Positions 8,234 to 16,437 of a stretch of DNA of 39,989 bases are shown here, piece by piece. Location: assembly GCA_044221805.1 (NCBI GenBank), contig JBGAOK010000024.1, positions 1 to 39,989 on the forward strand, read 5' to 3'. The first letter of the stretch is position 1; each line of letters begins with the position of its first letter. This DNA is from Meridianimarinicoccus sp044221805 (lineage in GTDB: Bacteria > Pseudomonadota > Alphaproteobacteria > Rhodobacterales > Rhodobacteraceae). The notes below the pieces were generated by a model. That model had not been told where the DNA came from. It did no database searches and saw only the letters and a program-made list of their open reading frames with translations. Made by a program: the position numbers and the translations under genes.

Positions 8234-8992
8234 ATGACCGACCGCTTCGCCATCTATCCCAGCCTGAAGGATCGGGTCGTGATCGTGACCGGCGGCGCCT
8301 CGGGCATCGGCGCCGAGATCGTCGGCGGCTTTGCCCGGCAGGGGGCCAGGGTCGGCGTCCTCGACATCGATGCCGGGGCCAGCGCCACGCTGGCCGCCAG
8401 CCTGCCCGGCGAGGTGGCGTTCGAGATCGCCGACTTGCGCGACATCCCCGCCCTGCAGCAGGGCATCGACCGGCTGCGCGACCGACTTGGTCCGGCCACC
8501 ATCCTGGTGAACAACGCCGCCCGCGACGACCGCCACGACTGGCAGGCGGTCACGCCCGACTATTGGGACGACCGCATCGCCACCAACCTGCGCCACATGT
8601 TCTTCGCGATCCAGGCGGTGGCCCCCGACATGATCGCCGCGGGTGGCGGGTCGATCGTCAACATGGGGTCGAATTCCTGGTGGGAAGCCGGCGGCGGCTT
8701 CCCGGTCTATGCGACCGCCAAGGCCGCCGTCCACGGCCTGACCCGGACCATGGCCCGCGACCTCGGCCCCCACCGGATCCGGGTCAACACCGTGGTGCCG
8801 GGCTGGATCATGACCGACCGGCAGAAGGCACTGTGGGCGAAGCCCGAGGCGATCGCGCGGCACCGTGCCCGGCAATGCCTGCCCGACCTGATCGACCCGG
8901 TGCATGTGGCGCGGATGGTGCTGTTCCTGGCCTCGGACGACGCGCTGATGTGTACCGCCAACAACTACATGGTCGAGGCCGGCTCGATCTGA
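8234..8992 (+). CDS. SDR family NAD(P)-dependent oxidoreductase
   Basis: A 252-residue classical short-chain dehydrogenase. It shows the cofactor loop TGGASGIG (about residues 19-26), the acidic residue in VLDID suggesting NAD preference, the NNAA motif, and the catalytic triad as Ser in NMGSNSWW plus YATAK. The PG motif follows in VVPGWIMT. The C-terminal FLASDDALMCTANNYMVEAG matches glucose/3-oxoacyl-type SDRs. The substrate cannot be assigned; sugar or polyol dehydrogenase is one possibility. The ATG at 8234 is preceded by GAGGAGGA at an ideal distance. It is flanked by terminator-like hairpins and looks monocistronic. Confidence 0.9.
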   Translation: MTDRFAIYPSLKDRVVIVTGGASGIGAEIVGGFARQGARVGVLDIDAGASATLAASLPGEVAFEIADLRDIPALQQGIDRLRDRLGPATILVNNAARDDRHDWQAVTPDYWDDRIATNLRHMFFAIQAVAPDMIAAGGGSIVNMGSNSWWEAGGGFPVYATAKAAVHGLTRTMARDLGPHRIRVNTVVPGWIMTDRQKALWAKPEAIARHRARQCLPDLIDPVHVARMVLFLASDDALMCTANNYMVEAGSI

Positions 8993-8996
8993 TCCC

Positions 8997-9016
8997 GGCC
9001 GGGCCCACACCCGGCC
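8997..9016 (+). terminator. Probable terminator after the SDR gene
   Basis: A 7-bp stem GGCCGGG / CCCGGCC with a CCCACA loop is followed only by TT. It begins four bases after the SDR stop codon. The short T tract keeps confidence low. Confidence 0.4.
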
Positions 9017-9069
9017 TTGAGCCCGGCCCCGCCCCGCCGTAAACCGCCGGGACAACAGGAGCGCGCCCC

Positions 9070-10176
9070 ATGTCCCTCAACACCTTCGGCCACCTCTTCC
9101 GCGTCACCACCTGGGGCGAAAGCCACGGGCCTGCCCTTGGCGCGGTGATCGACGGCTGCCCGCCGGGGGTGCCCATCGCGGCCGAGGCGCTGCAAGTCTG
9201 GCTCGACCGGCGCAAGCCGGGCCAGAACAAGTTCACCACCCAGCGCCGGGAAGCGGACGAGGTCGAGATCCTGTCGGGCGTGTTCGAAGGCGTCTCGACC
9301 GGCACGCCGATCCAGCTGCTGATCCGCAACACCGACCAGCGGTCGAAGGATTATGGCGACATCGCCGCCAAGTTCCGCCCCGGCCATGCCGACATCACTT
9401 ACTGGCAGAAATACGGCATCCGCGACTATCGCGGCGGCGGCCGGTCCTCGGCGCGCGAGACCGCGGCCCGGGTCGCGGCGGGCGGCGTCGCCCGCGCCGC
9501 GCTGGCGGCGCTGGTGCCGGGCGTGAGCATCACCGGCTACATGGTCGCCATGGGGCCGCACGGCATCGACCGCGCCCGTTTCGATGTGGACGAGATCGGC
9601 CGGAACCCGTTCTGGTGCCCCGACGCCGGCGCGGCCGAGGCCTGGGCCGGCTACCTGGACGAGCTGCGCCGCTCCGGCGACAGTGTCGGCGCCATCATCG
9701 AGGTGACGGCCCAGGGTGTCCCCGCCGGGCTGGGGGCGCCGATCTATGGCAAGCTCGACACCGACCTCGCCGCGGCGATGATGTCGATCAATGCGGTCAA
9801 GGGGGTCGAGATCGGCGACGGCATGGCCGCCGCGGCGCTCACCGGCAGCCAGAACGCCGACGAGATCCGCATGGGACCGGACGGGCCGGTGTTCTCGTCG
9901 AACCATGCGGGCGGGATTCTGGGCGGCATTTCCTCGGGCCAGCCGGTGGTGGTGCGCTTCGCGGTCAAGCCGACCTCGTCGATCCTGACCCCGCGCCGGA
10001 CCATCACCGTTCTGGGCGAAGACACCGAGATCGTCACCAAGGGCCGCCACGACCCCTGCGTGGGCATCCGCGCCGTGCCGGTGGCCGAGGCGATGATGGC
10101 CTGCGTGCTGCTGGATCACCTGCTTCTGGACCGCGGCCAGACCGGCGGGGTCCGGGGTCCGATCGGGCCGGCCTGA
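9070..10176 (+). CDS. aroC: Chorismate synthase
   Basis: A 368-residue protein, typical length. It performs the 1,4-elimination of phosphate from EPSP to form chorismate, the last shikimate step, and needs reduced FMN. All three family signatures are visible: GESHGPALGAVIDGCPPG near residues 17-34, the GGGRSSARETAARVAAG region near 125-141, and RMGPDGPVFSSNHAGGILGG near residue 267. The FMN-binding and catalytic histidines are in GESHG and SNHAGG. The start at 9070 follows ACAGGAG. It converges with rnjA. Confidence 0.97.
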   Translation: MSLNTFGHLFRVTTWGESHGPALGAVIDGCPPGVPIAAEALQVWLDRRKPGQNKFTTQRREADEVEILSGVFEGVSTGTPIQLLIRNTDQRSKDYGDIAAKFRPGHADITYWQKYGIRDYRGGGRSSARETAARVAAGGVARAALAALVPGVSITGYMVAMGPHGIDRARFDVDEIGRNPFWCPDAGAAEAWAGYLDELRRSGDSVGAIIEVTAQGVPAGLGAPIYGKLDTDLAAAMMSINAVKGVEIGDGMAAAALTGSQNADEIRMGPDGPVFSSNHAGGILGGISSGQPVVVRFAVKPTSSILTPRRTITVLGEDTEIVTKGRHDPCVGIRAVPVAEAMMACVLLDHLLLDRGQTGGVRGPIGPA

Positions 10177-10184
10177 GCCGGCCC
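10165..10184. terminator. Hairpin at the aroC stop codon, between convergent genes
   Basis: A perfect 8-bp stem GGGCCGGC / GCCGGCCC holds the aroC TGA in its 4-nt loop. It could help terminate aroC from one side and rnjA from the other, but there is no T tract, so its role is uncertain. Confidence 0.35.
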
Positions 10185-10222
10185 CGGAGGCGGGCCGTCA
10201 GGCCCCAACGTCAGGCCACGAC

Positions 10223-11893
10223 TCAGGCCACCAGGCGCGAGATCACCACGGTGACCTCGGGCTTGCGGCCGATCTCGGTGACGGCGGTATTGCGCACGAT
10301 GCGCCGCAGCGCCTCGGCCAGCTTCTCGTCATCGACCAGCACGTCGTCGTCGGCCCGGCGCAGGAACTGGTCCAGGTCATGCTCCAGCACATCCACCAGC
10401 GGGCTGCGGGACTGGCCCTTCTCGGGCAGGCCCATGGTCTCGCACCAGGGATCGCCGACCGGCTCGTCGTCGTCGTCCATGATCAGCGTGACCATCACAT
10501 GGCCGTTCAGCGCCATGCGGATGCGCTCGCGCACTACACCGTCCAGCGCGCCGATCACGACGCTGCCGTCGAGATAGAGCCGCCCGGTCTCCACATGGTC
10601 GACCACCGGCGCGCCCGGTGCGATCAGGTCGATCATGGTGCCGTTCGGCGCCAGAACGCCCTTGAACCCGCTCTCCAGCGCCAGCCGGACATGGCCGCGC
10701 AGGTGCCGGTGTTCGCCGTGCATAGGCACCACGTAGTCGGGCCGCATCAGGCTGTGGATCAGCTTCAGGTCGGGCCGGTTGGCGTGGCCCGAGACGTGGT
10801 AGAGACCGCCGCGGTCGTCCACCACCTCGACACCCCGCTCGGACAGGGCGTTCATGATGCCGATGACCGCCTTCTCATTGCCGGGGATGGTCTTCGACGA
10901 GAACAGGAAGGTATCCCCCTCGCCCATCTCGATGCCCAGATACTTGCCGCGTGCCAGCTGCGCCGAGGCTGCGCGCCGTTCGCCCTGGCTGCCAGTGACG
11001 ATCAGCATCAGATGCTCGCGCGGGACCTGGCCCGCATCCTCGACCGGCAGGGTGTGCGGGAAATCGGTCAGCACGCCGGTCTCGACCGCGGTCTGCACCA
11101 TGCGCCGCATCGCCCGGCCCATCAGCACCACGGTGCGCCCGGCCGCAACCCCGGCCATAGCCAGGGTCCGCACCCGGGCGATGTTCGAGGCGAAGGTCGT
11201 CGCCACCACCATGCCGGGCTGGCTCGCCACCAGCTTCTCGATCTCGTCGCCCAGCACCGCTTCCGAGCGGCCGGGGTGGTCGGTGAAGACGTTGGTGGAA
11301 TCGCAGACCAGTGCCCGCACCCCGGGACGCGCCACCTCGGCCCAGAGCTCGGGGTCGAAGGGTTCGCCCACCAGCGGCGTCTGGTCGAGCTTGAAGTCGC
11401 CGGTATGGACCACCCGGCCCGCCGGCGTGTCGATCACCAGCGCCGAGGTTTCGGGAATCGAATGGGACATCGGCAGGAACGAGACCAGGAACGGCCCGGC
11501 CTGCACCTTGTGCGGCCAGGGCGCCACGGTCTTGACCGCGTCGTCGGGCTGGTCCTGCTCCTCCATCTTGCGCCGGGCGATCGCGGCGGTGAAGGGGCGC
11601 GCGATAACCGGCGCCTTCAGGCGCTTCCAAAGGTGCCCGACGGCACCCACATGGTCCTCGTGGGCATGGGTGATGAAGATCGCCTCGATCCGGTCGGCGC
11701 GCTGTTCCAGCCAGGTGATGTCGGCGAAGATCAGGTCGACCCCGGGCGAGGTGTCCATGTCCGGGAAGGCGACGCCCAGATCGACCACGATCAGCCGTTC
11801 GCGTTCGGCCGGCCCGTAGCCGTAGACGTAGCAGTTCATCCCGATCTCGCCCGCGCCGCCGAGGGGGAGATAGATCAGACGGTCGGCGCTCAT
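10223..11893 (-). CDS. rnj: Ribonuclease J
   Basis: A 556-residue metallo-beta-lactamase/beta-CASP RNase, the size expected for bacterial RNase J. The zinc-binding motif HAHEDH is at residues 76-81; further metal ligands are in SMSHSIPE, HTGDFKLDQ and the C-terminal HVSGHANRPD and PMHGEHRHL segments. RNase J combines 5'-to-3' exonuclease and endonuclease activity in mRNA decay and rRNA maturation; alphaproteobacteria often have it beside RNase E. Its start overlaps the coaX stop by four bases (ATGA), making it the last gene of the series that begins with nuoA. Confidence 0.94.
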   Translation of the reverse strand: MSADRLIYLPLGGAGEIGMNCYVYGYGPAERERLIVVDLGVAFPDMDTSPGVDLIFADITWLEQRADRIEAIFITHAHEDHVGAVGHLWKRLKAPVIARPFTAAIARRKMEEQDQPDDAVKTVAPWPHKVQAGPFLVSFLPMSHSIPETSALVIDTPAGRVVHTGDFKLDQTPLVGEPFDPELWAEVARPGVRALVCDSTNVFTDHPGRSEAVLGDEIEKLVASQPGMVVATTFASNIARVRTLAMAGVAAGRTVVLMGRAMRRMVQTAVETGVLTDFPHTLPVEDAGQVPREHLMLIVTGSQGERRAASAQLARGKYLGIEMGEGDTFLFSSKTIPGNEKAVIGIMNALSERGVEVVDDRGGLYHVSGHANRPDLKLIHSLMRPDYVVPMHGEHRHLRGHVRLALESGFKGVLAPNGTMIDLIAPGAPVVDHVETGRLYLDGSVVIGALDGVVRERIRMALNGHVMVTLIMDDDDEPVGDPWCETMGLPEKGQSRSPLVDVLEHDLDQFLRRADDDVLVDDEKLAEALRRIVRNTAVTEIGRKPEVTVVISRLVA

Positions 11894-12669
11894 GCGGTGG
11901 CAAACTCCGTGTTGTACTTGTGAATGATCGTCAGCCCATGCATCGTCAGGCTGTCAACATAGTCGTCAAATAGGGCGCCGCCCTGCTGGAACAAAGGGGC
12001 GAGTCCCCCGGTCGAGATGATCCGCATCGGCCGGCCGTGTTCTTCGGCGACGCGGGCGCAGATTTCCTTCACCAGGCCGACATAGCCCCAGTAGATGCCG
12101 GACTGCATGCAGTCCACGGTGTTCTTGCCGATCGCACGGCTGGGCGTCGTGATGTCGATATGCGGCAACGCCGCCGCGGCAAGGTGCAGGGCCTCGAGGC
12201 TCAGGTTCACCCCCGGCGCGATCACCCCGCCGATATAGGCGCCATCCACGTCCACCACGTCGAAGGTGGTGGCGGTGCCGAAATCCACCACGATCAGGTC
12301 GCCGCCGAACAGGTCGAAGGCGCCGACGGTATTGACCAGACGGTCCGGTCCCACCTGCGCGCCGGGATCGACCCGTACCGGGACCGGCAGACGGCATTCC
12401 GGCCGCCCCACCACCAGCGGCCGGCAGTTGAAATAGCGGTTCCCCAGCACCCGCAGATTGAACACCACCCGGGGCACGGTCGACGAGATGATCACCTCGC
12501 TGATCTGCGCATCGATCTTCTGCCCGGTGATCAGGGTGCTCAGCCAGACGAAGTATTCATCCGCGGTCCGGCCCTGGTCGGTCGAGATCCGCCACGTGGC
12601 GATGAAGGACGTGCCGTCCCAGATCGAGAACACGGTATTCGTGTTGCCGCAGTCGATGGCGAGCAGCAT
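11890..12669 (-). CDS. coaX: Type III pantothenate kinase
   Basis: A 259-residue ASKHA-fold kinase that phosphorylates pantothenate, the first step of CoA synthesis; CoaX enzymes are not feedback-inhibited by CoA and usually need K+ or NH4+. Visible motifs are the phosphate loop DCGNTNTVFSIWDG (residues 5-18), the pantothenate region GPDRLVNTVGAFD, the VVDFGTATTFDVVD adenine/phosphate strand and STGGLAPL near the end. The start at 12669 is chosen because the kinase fold begins with MLLAIDCGNTN; the longer open frame overlaps birA. It follows birA by 22 nt. Confidence 0.95.
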   Translation of the reverse strand: MLLAIDCGNTNTVFSIWDGTSFIATWRISTDQGRTADEYFVWLSTLITGQKIDAQISEVIISSTVPRVVFNLRVLGNRYFNCRPLVVGRPECRLPVPVRVDPGAQVGPDRLVNTVGAFDLFGGDLIVVDFGTATTFDVVDVDGAYIGGVIAPGVNLSLEALHLAAAALPHIDITTPSRAIGKNTVDCMQSGIYWGYVGLVKEICARVAEEHGRPMRIISTGGLAPLFQQGGALFDDYVDSLTMHGLTIIHKYNTEFATA

Positions 12670-12691
12670 GGCGGGACCCCCCGGCTTCGGA

Positions 12692-13438
12692 TCAGAAATA
12701 GATGTCGGCGGCCGCGACGGCCACTGATCCCTTCGCCGTTCCCAGCACCAGCGCTCCGGTCGCGTCAATGTCGGTGAAGGTGCCGGTCAGGGTCTCGCGC
12801 CCGGTGCGCGCGGTGATCACCTCGCCGCGCCGGGCCGCCCGGTCAAGGAAGGCCACCCGGAGCGGATCGAAGCCGAAGGTGACGAGCTTCGCCTCCCAGG
12901 CGGCAAAGCAGGGGGCGAGAAGGTCCAGGAAGTCCTCCGGCGTCAGCCGGGCGCCGGTCGCGGACAGCACCGAAGTCGGCGCCACCGCCCCCGGCTCAAG
13001 CTGCGCCGGATCGGGCGCGGCCAGCAGGTTGACCCCGATCCCGATGCAGAGCGGGCTCATCCGCCCGCCCTGTCCGGCACTTTCCAGCAGGATCCCGGCC
13101 ACCTTGCCGCCGTTCAGCAGCACGTCGTTGGGCCATTTCAGCGCCAGCGCCTCGGCCCGTCCGGTGGCCAGCACCAGCGCGTCGTAAAGCGCCAGCGCTG
13201 CCACGAACGACCGCAGCGCGGCCTCGGCCGCGCCGCCTTCGGGACGCATCACCAGTGTCGCGGTGAAGGTGCCGCCGGGATCGGCCCAGGGCCGACCGCG
13301 GCGACCGCGACCCGCGGTCTGGCGCAGGGCCAGGATCCATTTCGGGCCGGCCAAGGTTGCCGCGATGCGGGCGCCCTCGGCGTTGGTGCTGTCCGTCTCG
13401 GCAAGGACCTGCCGGCCGTATCCGGCCGGCCAGGCCAC
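12692..13438 (-). CDS. birA: Biotin--[acetyl-CoA-carboxylase] ligase
   Basis: A biotin protein ligase of about 248 residues without the N-terminal DNA-binding domain of E. coli BirA, so it should be purely enzymatic. It makes biotinyl-AMP and transfers biotin to carboxyl carrier proteins. Motifs visible are ETDSTNAEGAR, the biotinyl-AMP loop RQTAGRGRRGRPW and LKWPNDVLLNGGKVAGILLE. A GTG at 13438, four bases after the nuoN stop, gives a product starting close to the catalytic domain. A TTG at 13453 is also in frame and would overlap nuoN by 11 nt; neither has a strong Shine-Dalgarno. Confidence 0.92.
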   Translation of the reverse strand: MAWPAGYGRQVLAETDSTNAEGARIAATLAGPKWILALRQTAGRGRRGRPWADPGGTFTATLVMRPEGGAAEAALRSFVAALALYDALVLATGRAEALALKWPNDVLLNGGKVAGILLESAGQGGRMSPLCIGIGVNLLAAPDPAQLEPGAVAPTSVLSATGARLTPEDFLDLLAPCFAAWEAKLVTFGFDPLRVAFLDRAARRGEVITARTGRETLTGTFTDIDATGALVLGTAKGSVAVAAADIYF

Positions 13439-13442
13439 AGGC

Positions 13443-14882
13443 CTACTGGACAAGCGCCGCCGCCGCTGCCGCCGCCATGGATTCGATGCCGAACAGGTTC
13501 ACCACGCCGACCACCATCGCCGCGGCCGAAACCACCAGCATGACGCCCAGCACCGGGGTGCGATCCTGATCCAGCACGTCCTTCTCCTGACCGAAATACA
13601 TGTAGTAGACGATCCGGAGATAGTAGAACGCGCCGATCACCGAGGCGAGCACGCCGCCCACCGCCAGCCAGACCAGCCCACCCTCGTACGCCGCCTTCAG
13701 GACGTAGAACTTCCCGAAGAATCCGACCAACGGCGGCACGCCTGCGAGGCTGAACAGCAGCACCAGCATGGCCAGCGCCTTCATCGGCTCGCGGTTGGCA
13801 TAGTTGTTCAGGTACGAGATGTCGGTGACCGCCTGGCCGCCCTTGTCCATGGACATGATGAAGGCGAAGGTGCCGATGTTCATGGTGACGTAGATCGCCA
13901 TGTAGACCAGCATCGCCTGCACGCCGAAGGCGGTGCCGGCCGCCAGACCCATCAGCGCATAGCCCATGTGGGCGATCGACGAATAGGCCATCAGCCGCTT
14001 GATGTTGGTCTGGCCGATCGCGGCGATCGAGCCCAGGAACATCGAGATCAGCGACAACAGCGCCAGCACCTGCTGCCAGTCGCCGACCACGCCGCCGAAG
14101 GCGCCGTGCACGACCCGCGCCATCAGCGCCATGGCCGCAACCTTGGGAGCGGTGGCAAAGAAGGCCGTCACCGGCGTCGGCGAGCCTTCGTAGACGTCCG
14201 GCGTCCACATGTGGAACGGCGCGGCCGAGACCTTGAAGGCAAGGCCCGAGAGGATGAAGACCAGGCCGAACAGCAGCCCCAGCGAGACATGGCCGCCCGA
14301 CGCCGCCTGGATGATCCCGGCGAAGTCGGTGGTACCGGCGAAGCCATAGGCCAGCGAGGCACCATAGAGCAGCAGGCCCGAGCTGAGCGCGCCCAGCACG
14401 AAGTACTTCAGGCCCGCCTCGGTGGACTTCACACTGTCCCGGCGCAGGGCCGCGACCACGTAAAGCGCCAGCGACTGCAGCTCCAGCCCCATGTAGAGCG
14501 TCATCAGGTTGGTGGCCGAGACCATCACCAACATGCCGACGACCGCAAGGGTGACCAGCAGCGGATATTCGAAGCGCAGCAGGTCGCGCCGCGCCATGTA
14601 GCCCTCGCCCATCAGCAGCACTGCGGCGGCCGACAACAGGATTGCCACCTTGGCGAAGCGGGCAAAGCCGTCATCCACATAAAGGCCGCCGAAGGCGTGG
14701 CGCGACCCGTCCGGCGACATCCCGATCCAGATCGCAGTCAGCACGAAGACCGCGGTGGTGACCCAGACCAGCAGAGGCGCGGCGCCGTCCTTGGTGGTGT
14801 AGGCAGCCACCAGCAGCGCGAGCATCGCGTAGCAGCACAAGAAGATCTCGGGCAGGATGACGGTGAGATCGGCGGTGGTCAT
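13443..14882 (-). CDS. nuoN: NADH-quinone oxidoreductase subunit N
   Basis: A 479-residue antiporter-like membrane subunit of complex I with about 14 hydrophobic helices, the innermost of the three proton-pumping subunits. Characteristic segments include YMGLELQSLALYVVAALRR (with the key glutamate), KYFVLGALSSGLLLYG, FKVSAAPFHMWTPDVYEG and KRLMAYSSIAHMGYALMG. The terminal helices end in a short Ala-rich tail. Ten bases separate it from nuoM upstream. Confidence 0.97.
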   Translation of the reverse strand: MTTADLTVILPEIFLCCYAMLALLVAAYTTKDGAAPLLVWVTTAVFVLTAIWIGMSPDGSRHAFGGLYVDDGFARFAKVAILLSAAAVLLMGEGYMARRDLLRFEYPLLVTLAVVGMLVMVSATNLMTLYMGLELQSLALYVVAALRRDSVKSTEAGLKYFVLGALSSGLLLYGASLAYGFAGTTDFAGIIQAASGGHVSLGLLFGLVFILSGLAFKVSAAPFHMWTPDVYEGSPTPVTAFFATAPKVAAMALMARVVHGAFGGVVGDWQQVLALLSLISMFLGSIAAIGQTNIKRLMAYSSIAHMGYALMGLAAGTAFGVQAMLVYMAIYVTMNIGTFAFIMSMDKGGQAVTDISYLNNYANREPMKALAMLVLLFSLAGVPPLVGFFGKFYVLKAAYEGGLVWLAVGGVLASVIGAFYYLRIVYYMYFGQEKDVLDQDRTPVLGVMLVVSAAAMVVGVVNLFGIESMAAAAAAALVQ

Positions 14883-14892
14883 GTCTGCGCCC

Positions 14893-16437
14893 TCAATGCT
14901 CTGCCGCCACCTGGGTGGCCGGAGCCTGCTCCAGGAGTGCGGTCTGGTAGTTCGACAGAAGCGCCTCGACCGACGGCCCGATCCGGTCGGTCACGAGGCT
15001 GGGATAGACGCCCAGCAGGATCGTCATCACGACCAGGGGTGCGAAGATGGCCCGCTCGCGCCGGTCCATGTCGGTGATCGACTTGAGACTTTCCTTGATC
15101 AGGTCGCCGAAGACGACCCGGCGATAAAGCCACAGCGCATAGCCGGCCGACAGGATCACGCCAGAGGTGGCGAACATCGCCGCCCAGGTGTTGGCCTGGA
15201 ACAGCCCGGTCAGCACCAGGAACTCGCCGACGAAGCCCGAGGTGCCGGGCAGGCCGACATTGGCCATGGTGAACAGCATGAAGATCAGCGCATAGGCGGG
15301 CATCCGGTTCACCAGGCCGCCATAGGCGTCGATCTCGCGGGTGTGCATCCGGTCGTAGATCACGCCGACGCAAAGGAACAGCGCGCCCGAGACGAAGCCG
15401 TGCGACAGCATCTGGAAGATCGCGCCGTCGACGCCCTGCTGGTTGGCCGCGAAGATGCCGGCCGTCACATAGCCCATGTGGGCAACCGACGAATAGGCGA
15501 TCAGCTTCTTCATGTCGTCCTGCACCAGCGCGACCAGCGAGGTGTAGACGATCGCGGTGGCCGACATCCAGAACACCAGCGGCGCCATCAGGTCCGAGGC
15601 GATCGGGAACATCGGCAGCGAGAAGCGCAGGAAGCCGTAGCCGCCCATCTTCAGCAGGATCGCCGCCAGGATGACCGACCCGGCGGTCGGCGCCTGGACG
15701 TGGGCGTCGGGAAGCCAGGTATGGACCGGCCACATCGGCATCTTCACCGCGAAGGACGCGAAGAAGGCCAGCCACAGCATGGTCTGCATCCCTCCGACCA
15801 CATGGAAACCGAGGATGAAGAACGGTTCGGACGCGAACTGGTGGGTCAGCAGGGTCGGGATGTCGGTGGTGCCGGCCTGCACGATCATCGCCACCATGGC
15901 GACCAGCATCAGCACCGAGCCGAGGAAGGTGTAGAGGAAGAACTTGAACGAGGCATAGATGCGGTTCTTGCCACCCCAGATGCCGATGATCAGGAACATC
16001 GGGATCAGGCCGCCCTCGAAGAACAGGTAGAACAGCACCAGATCCAGCGCGCAGAACACCCCCAGCATCAGGGTTTCCAGCACCAGGAAGGCGATCATGT
16101 ATTCCTTCACCCGGTGCGTCACGGTCCAGCAGGCGCCGATCGTCAGCGGCATCAGGAAGGTGGTCAGCAGCACGAACAGGACCGAGATCCCGTCCACGCC
16201 CATCTTGTACTTCATGCCGAGGATCCAGGGATGTTCCTCGACGAACTGGAAGCCGGGGTTCGAGGCATCGAACCCGGTCAGGATGAACAGCGACAGGGCG
16301 AAGGTCAGCACCGTCGCGACCAGCGCCACCCAGCGGGCGTTGCGCTGCGCGTCCTCGTCGTCGCCGCGCAGGAACAGCGCCAGGACCAGCGCCGCCACCG
16401 CGGGCAGGAAGGTGACGATGGAAAGCAGGTTGCTCAT
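14893..16437 (-). CDS. nuoM: NADH-quinone oxidoreductase subunit M
   Basis: A 514-residue antiporter-like proton channel subunit of complex I. Markers are FYLFFEGGLIPMFLIIGIWG (conserved Glu on TM5), the lysine-bearing AVKMPMWPVHTWLPDAHVQA, and KKLIAYSSVAHMGYVTAG. The length is normal. The start (ATG at 16437) shares one base with the nuoL stop (TGATG), giving tight translational coupling. Confidence 0.98.
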   Translation of the reverse strand: MSNLLSIVTFLPAVAALVLALFLRGDDEDAQRNARWVALVATVLTFALSLFILTGFDASNPGFQFVEEHPWILGMKYKMGVDGISVLFVLLTTFLMPLTIGACWTVTHRVKEYMIAFLVLETLMLGVFCALDLVLFYLFFEGGLIPMFLIIGIWGGKNRIYASFKFFLYTFLGSVLMLVAMVAMIVQAGTTDIPTLLTHQFASEPFFILGFHVVGGMQTMLWLAFFASFAVKMPMWPVHTWLPDAHVQAPTAGSVILAAILLKMGGYGFLRFSLPMFPIASDLMAPLVFWMSATAIVYTSLVALVQDDMKKLIAYSSVAHMGYVTAGIFAANQQGVDGAIFQMLSHGFVSGALFLCVGVIYDRMHTREIDAYGGLVNRMPAYALIFMLFTMANVGLPGTSGFVGEFLVLTGLFQANTWAAMFATSGVILSAGYALWLYRRVVFGDLIKESLKSITDMDRRERAIFAPLVVMTILLGVYPSLVTDRIGPSVEALLSNYQTALLEQAPATQVAAEH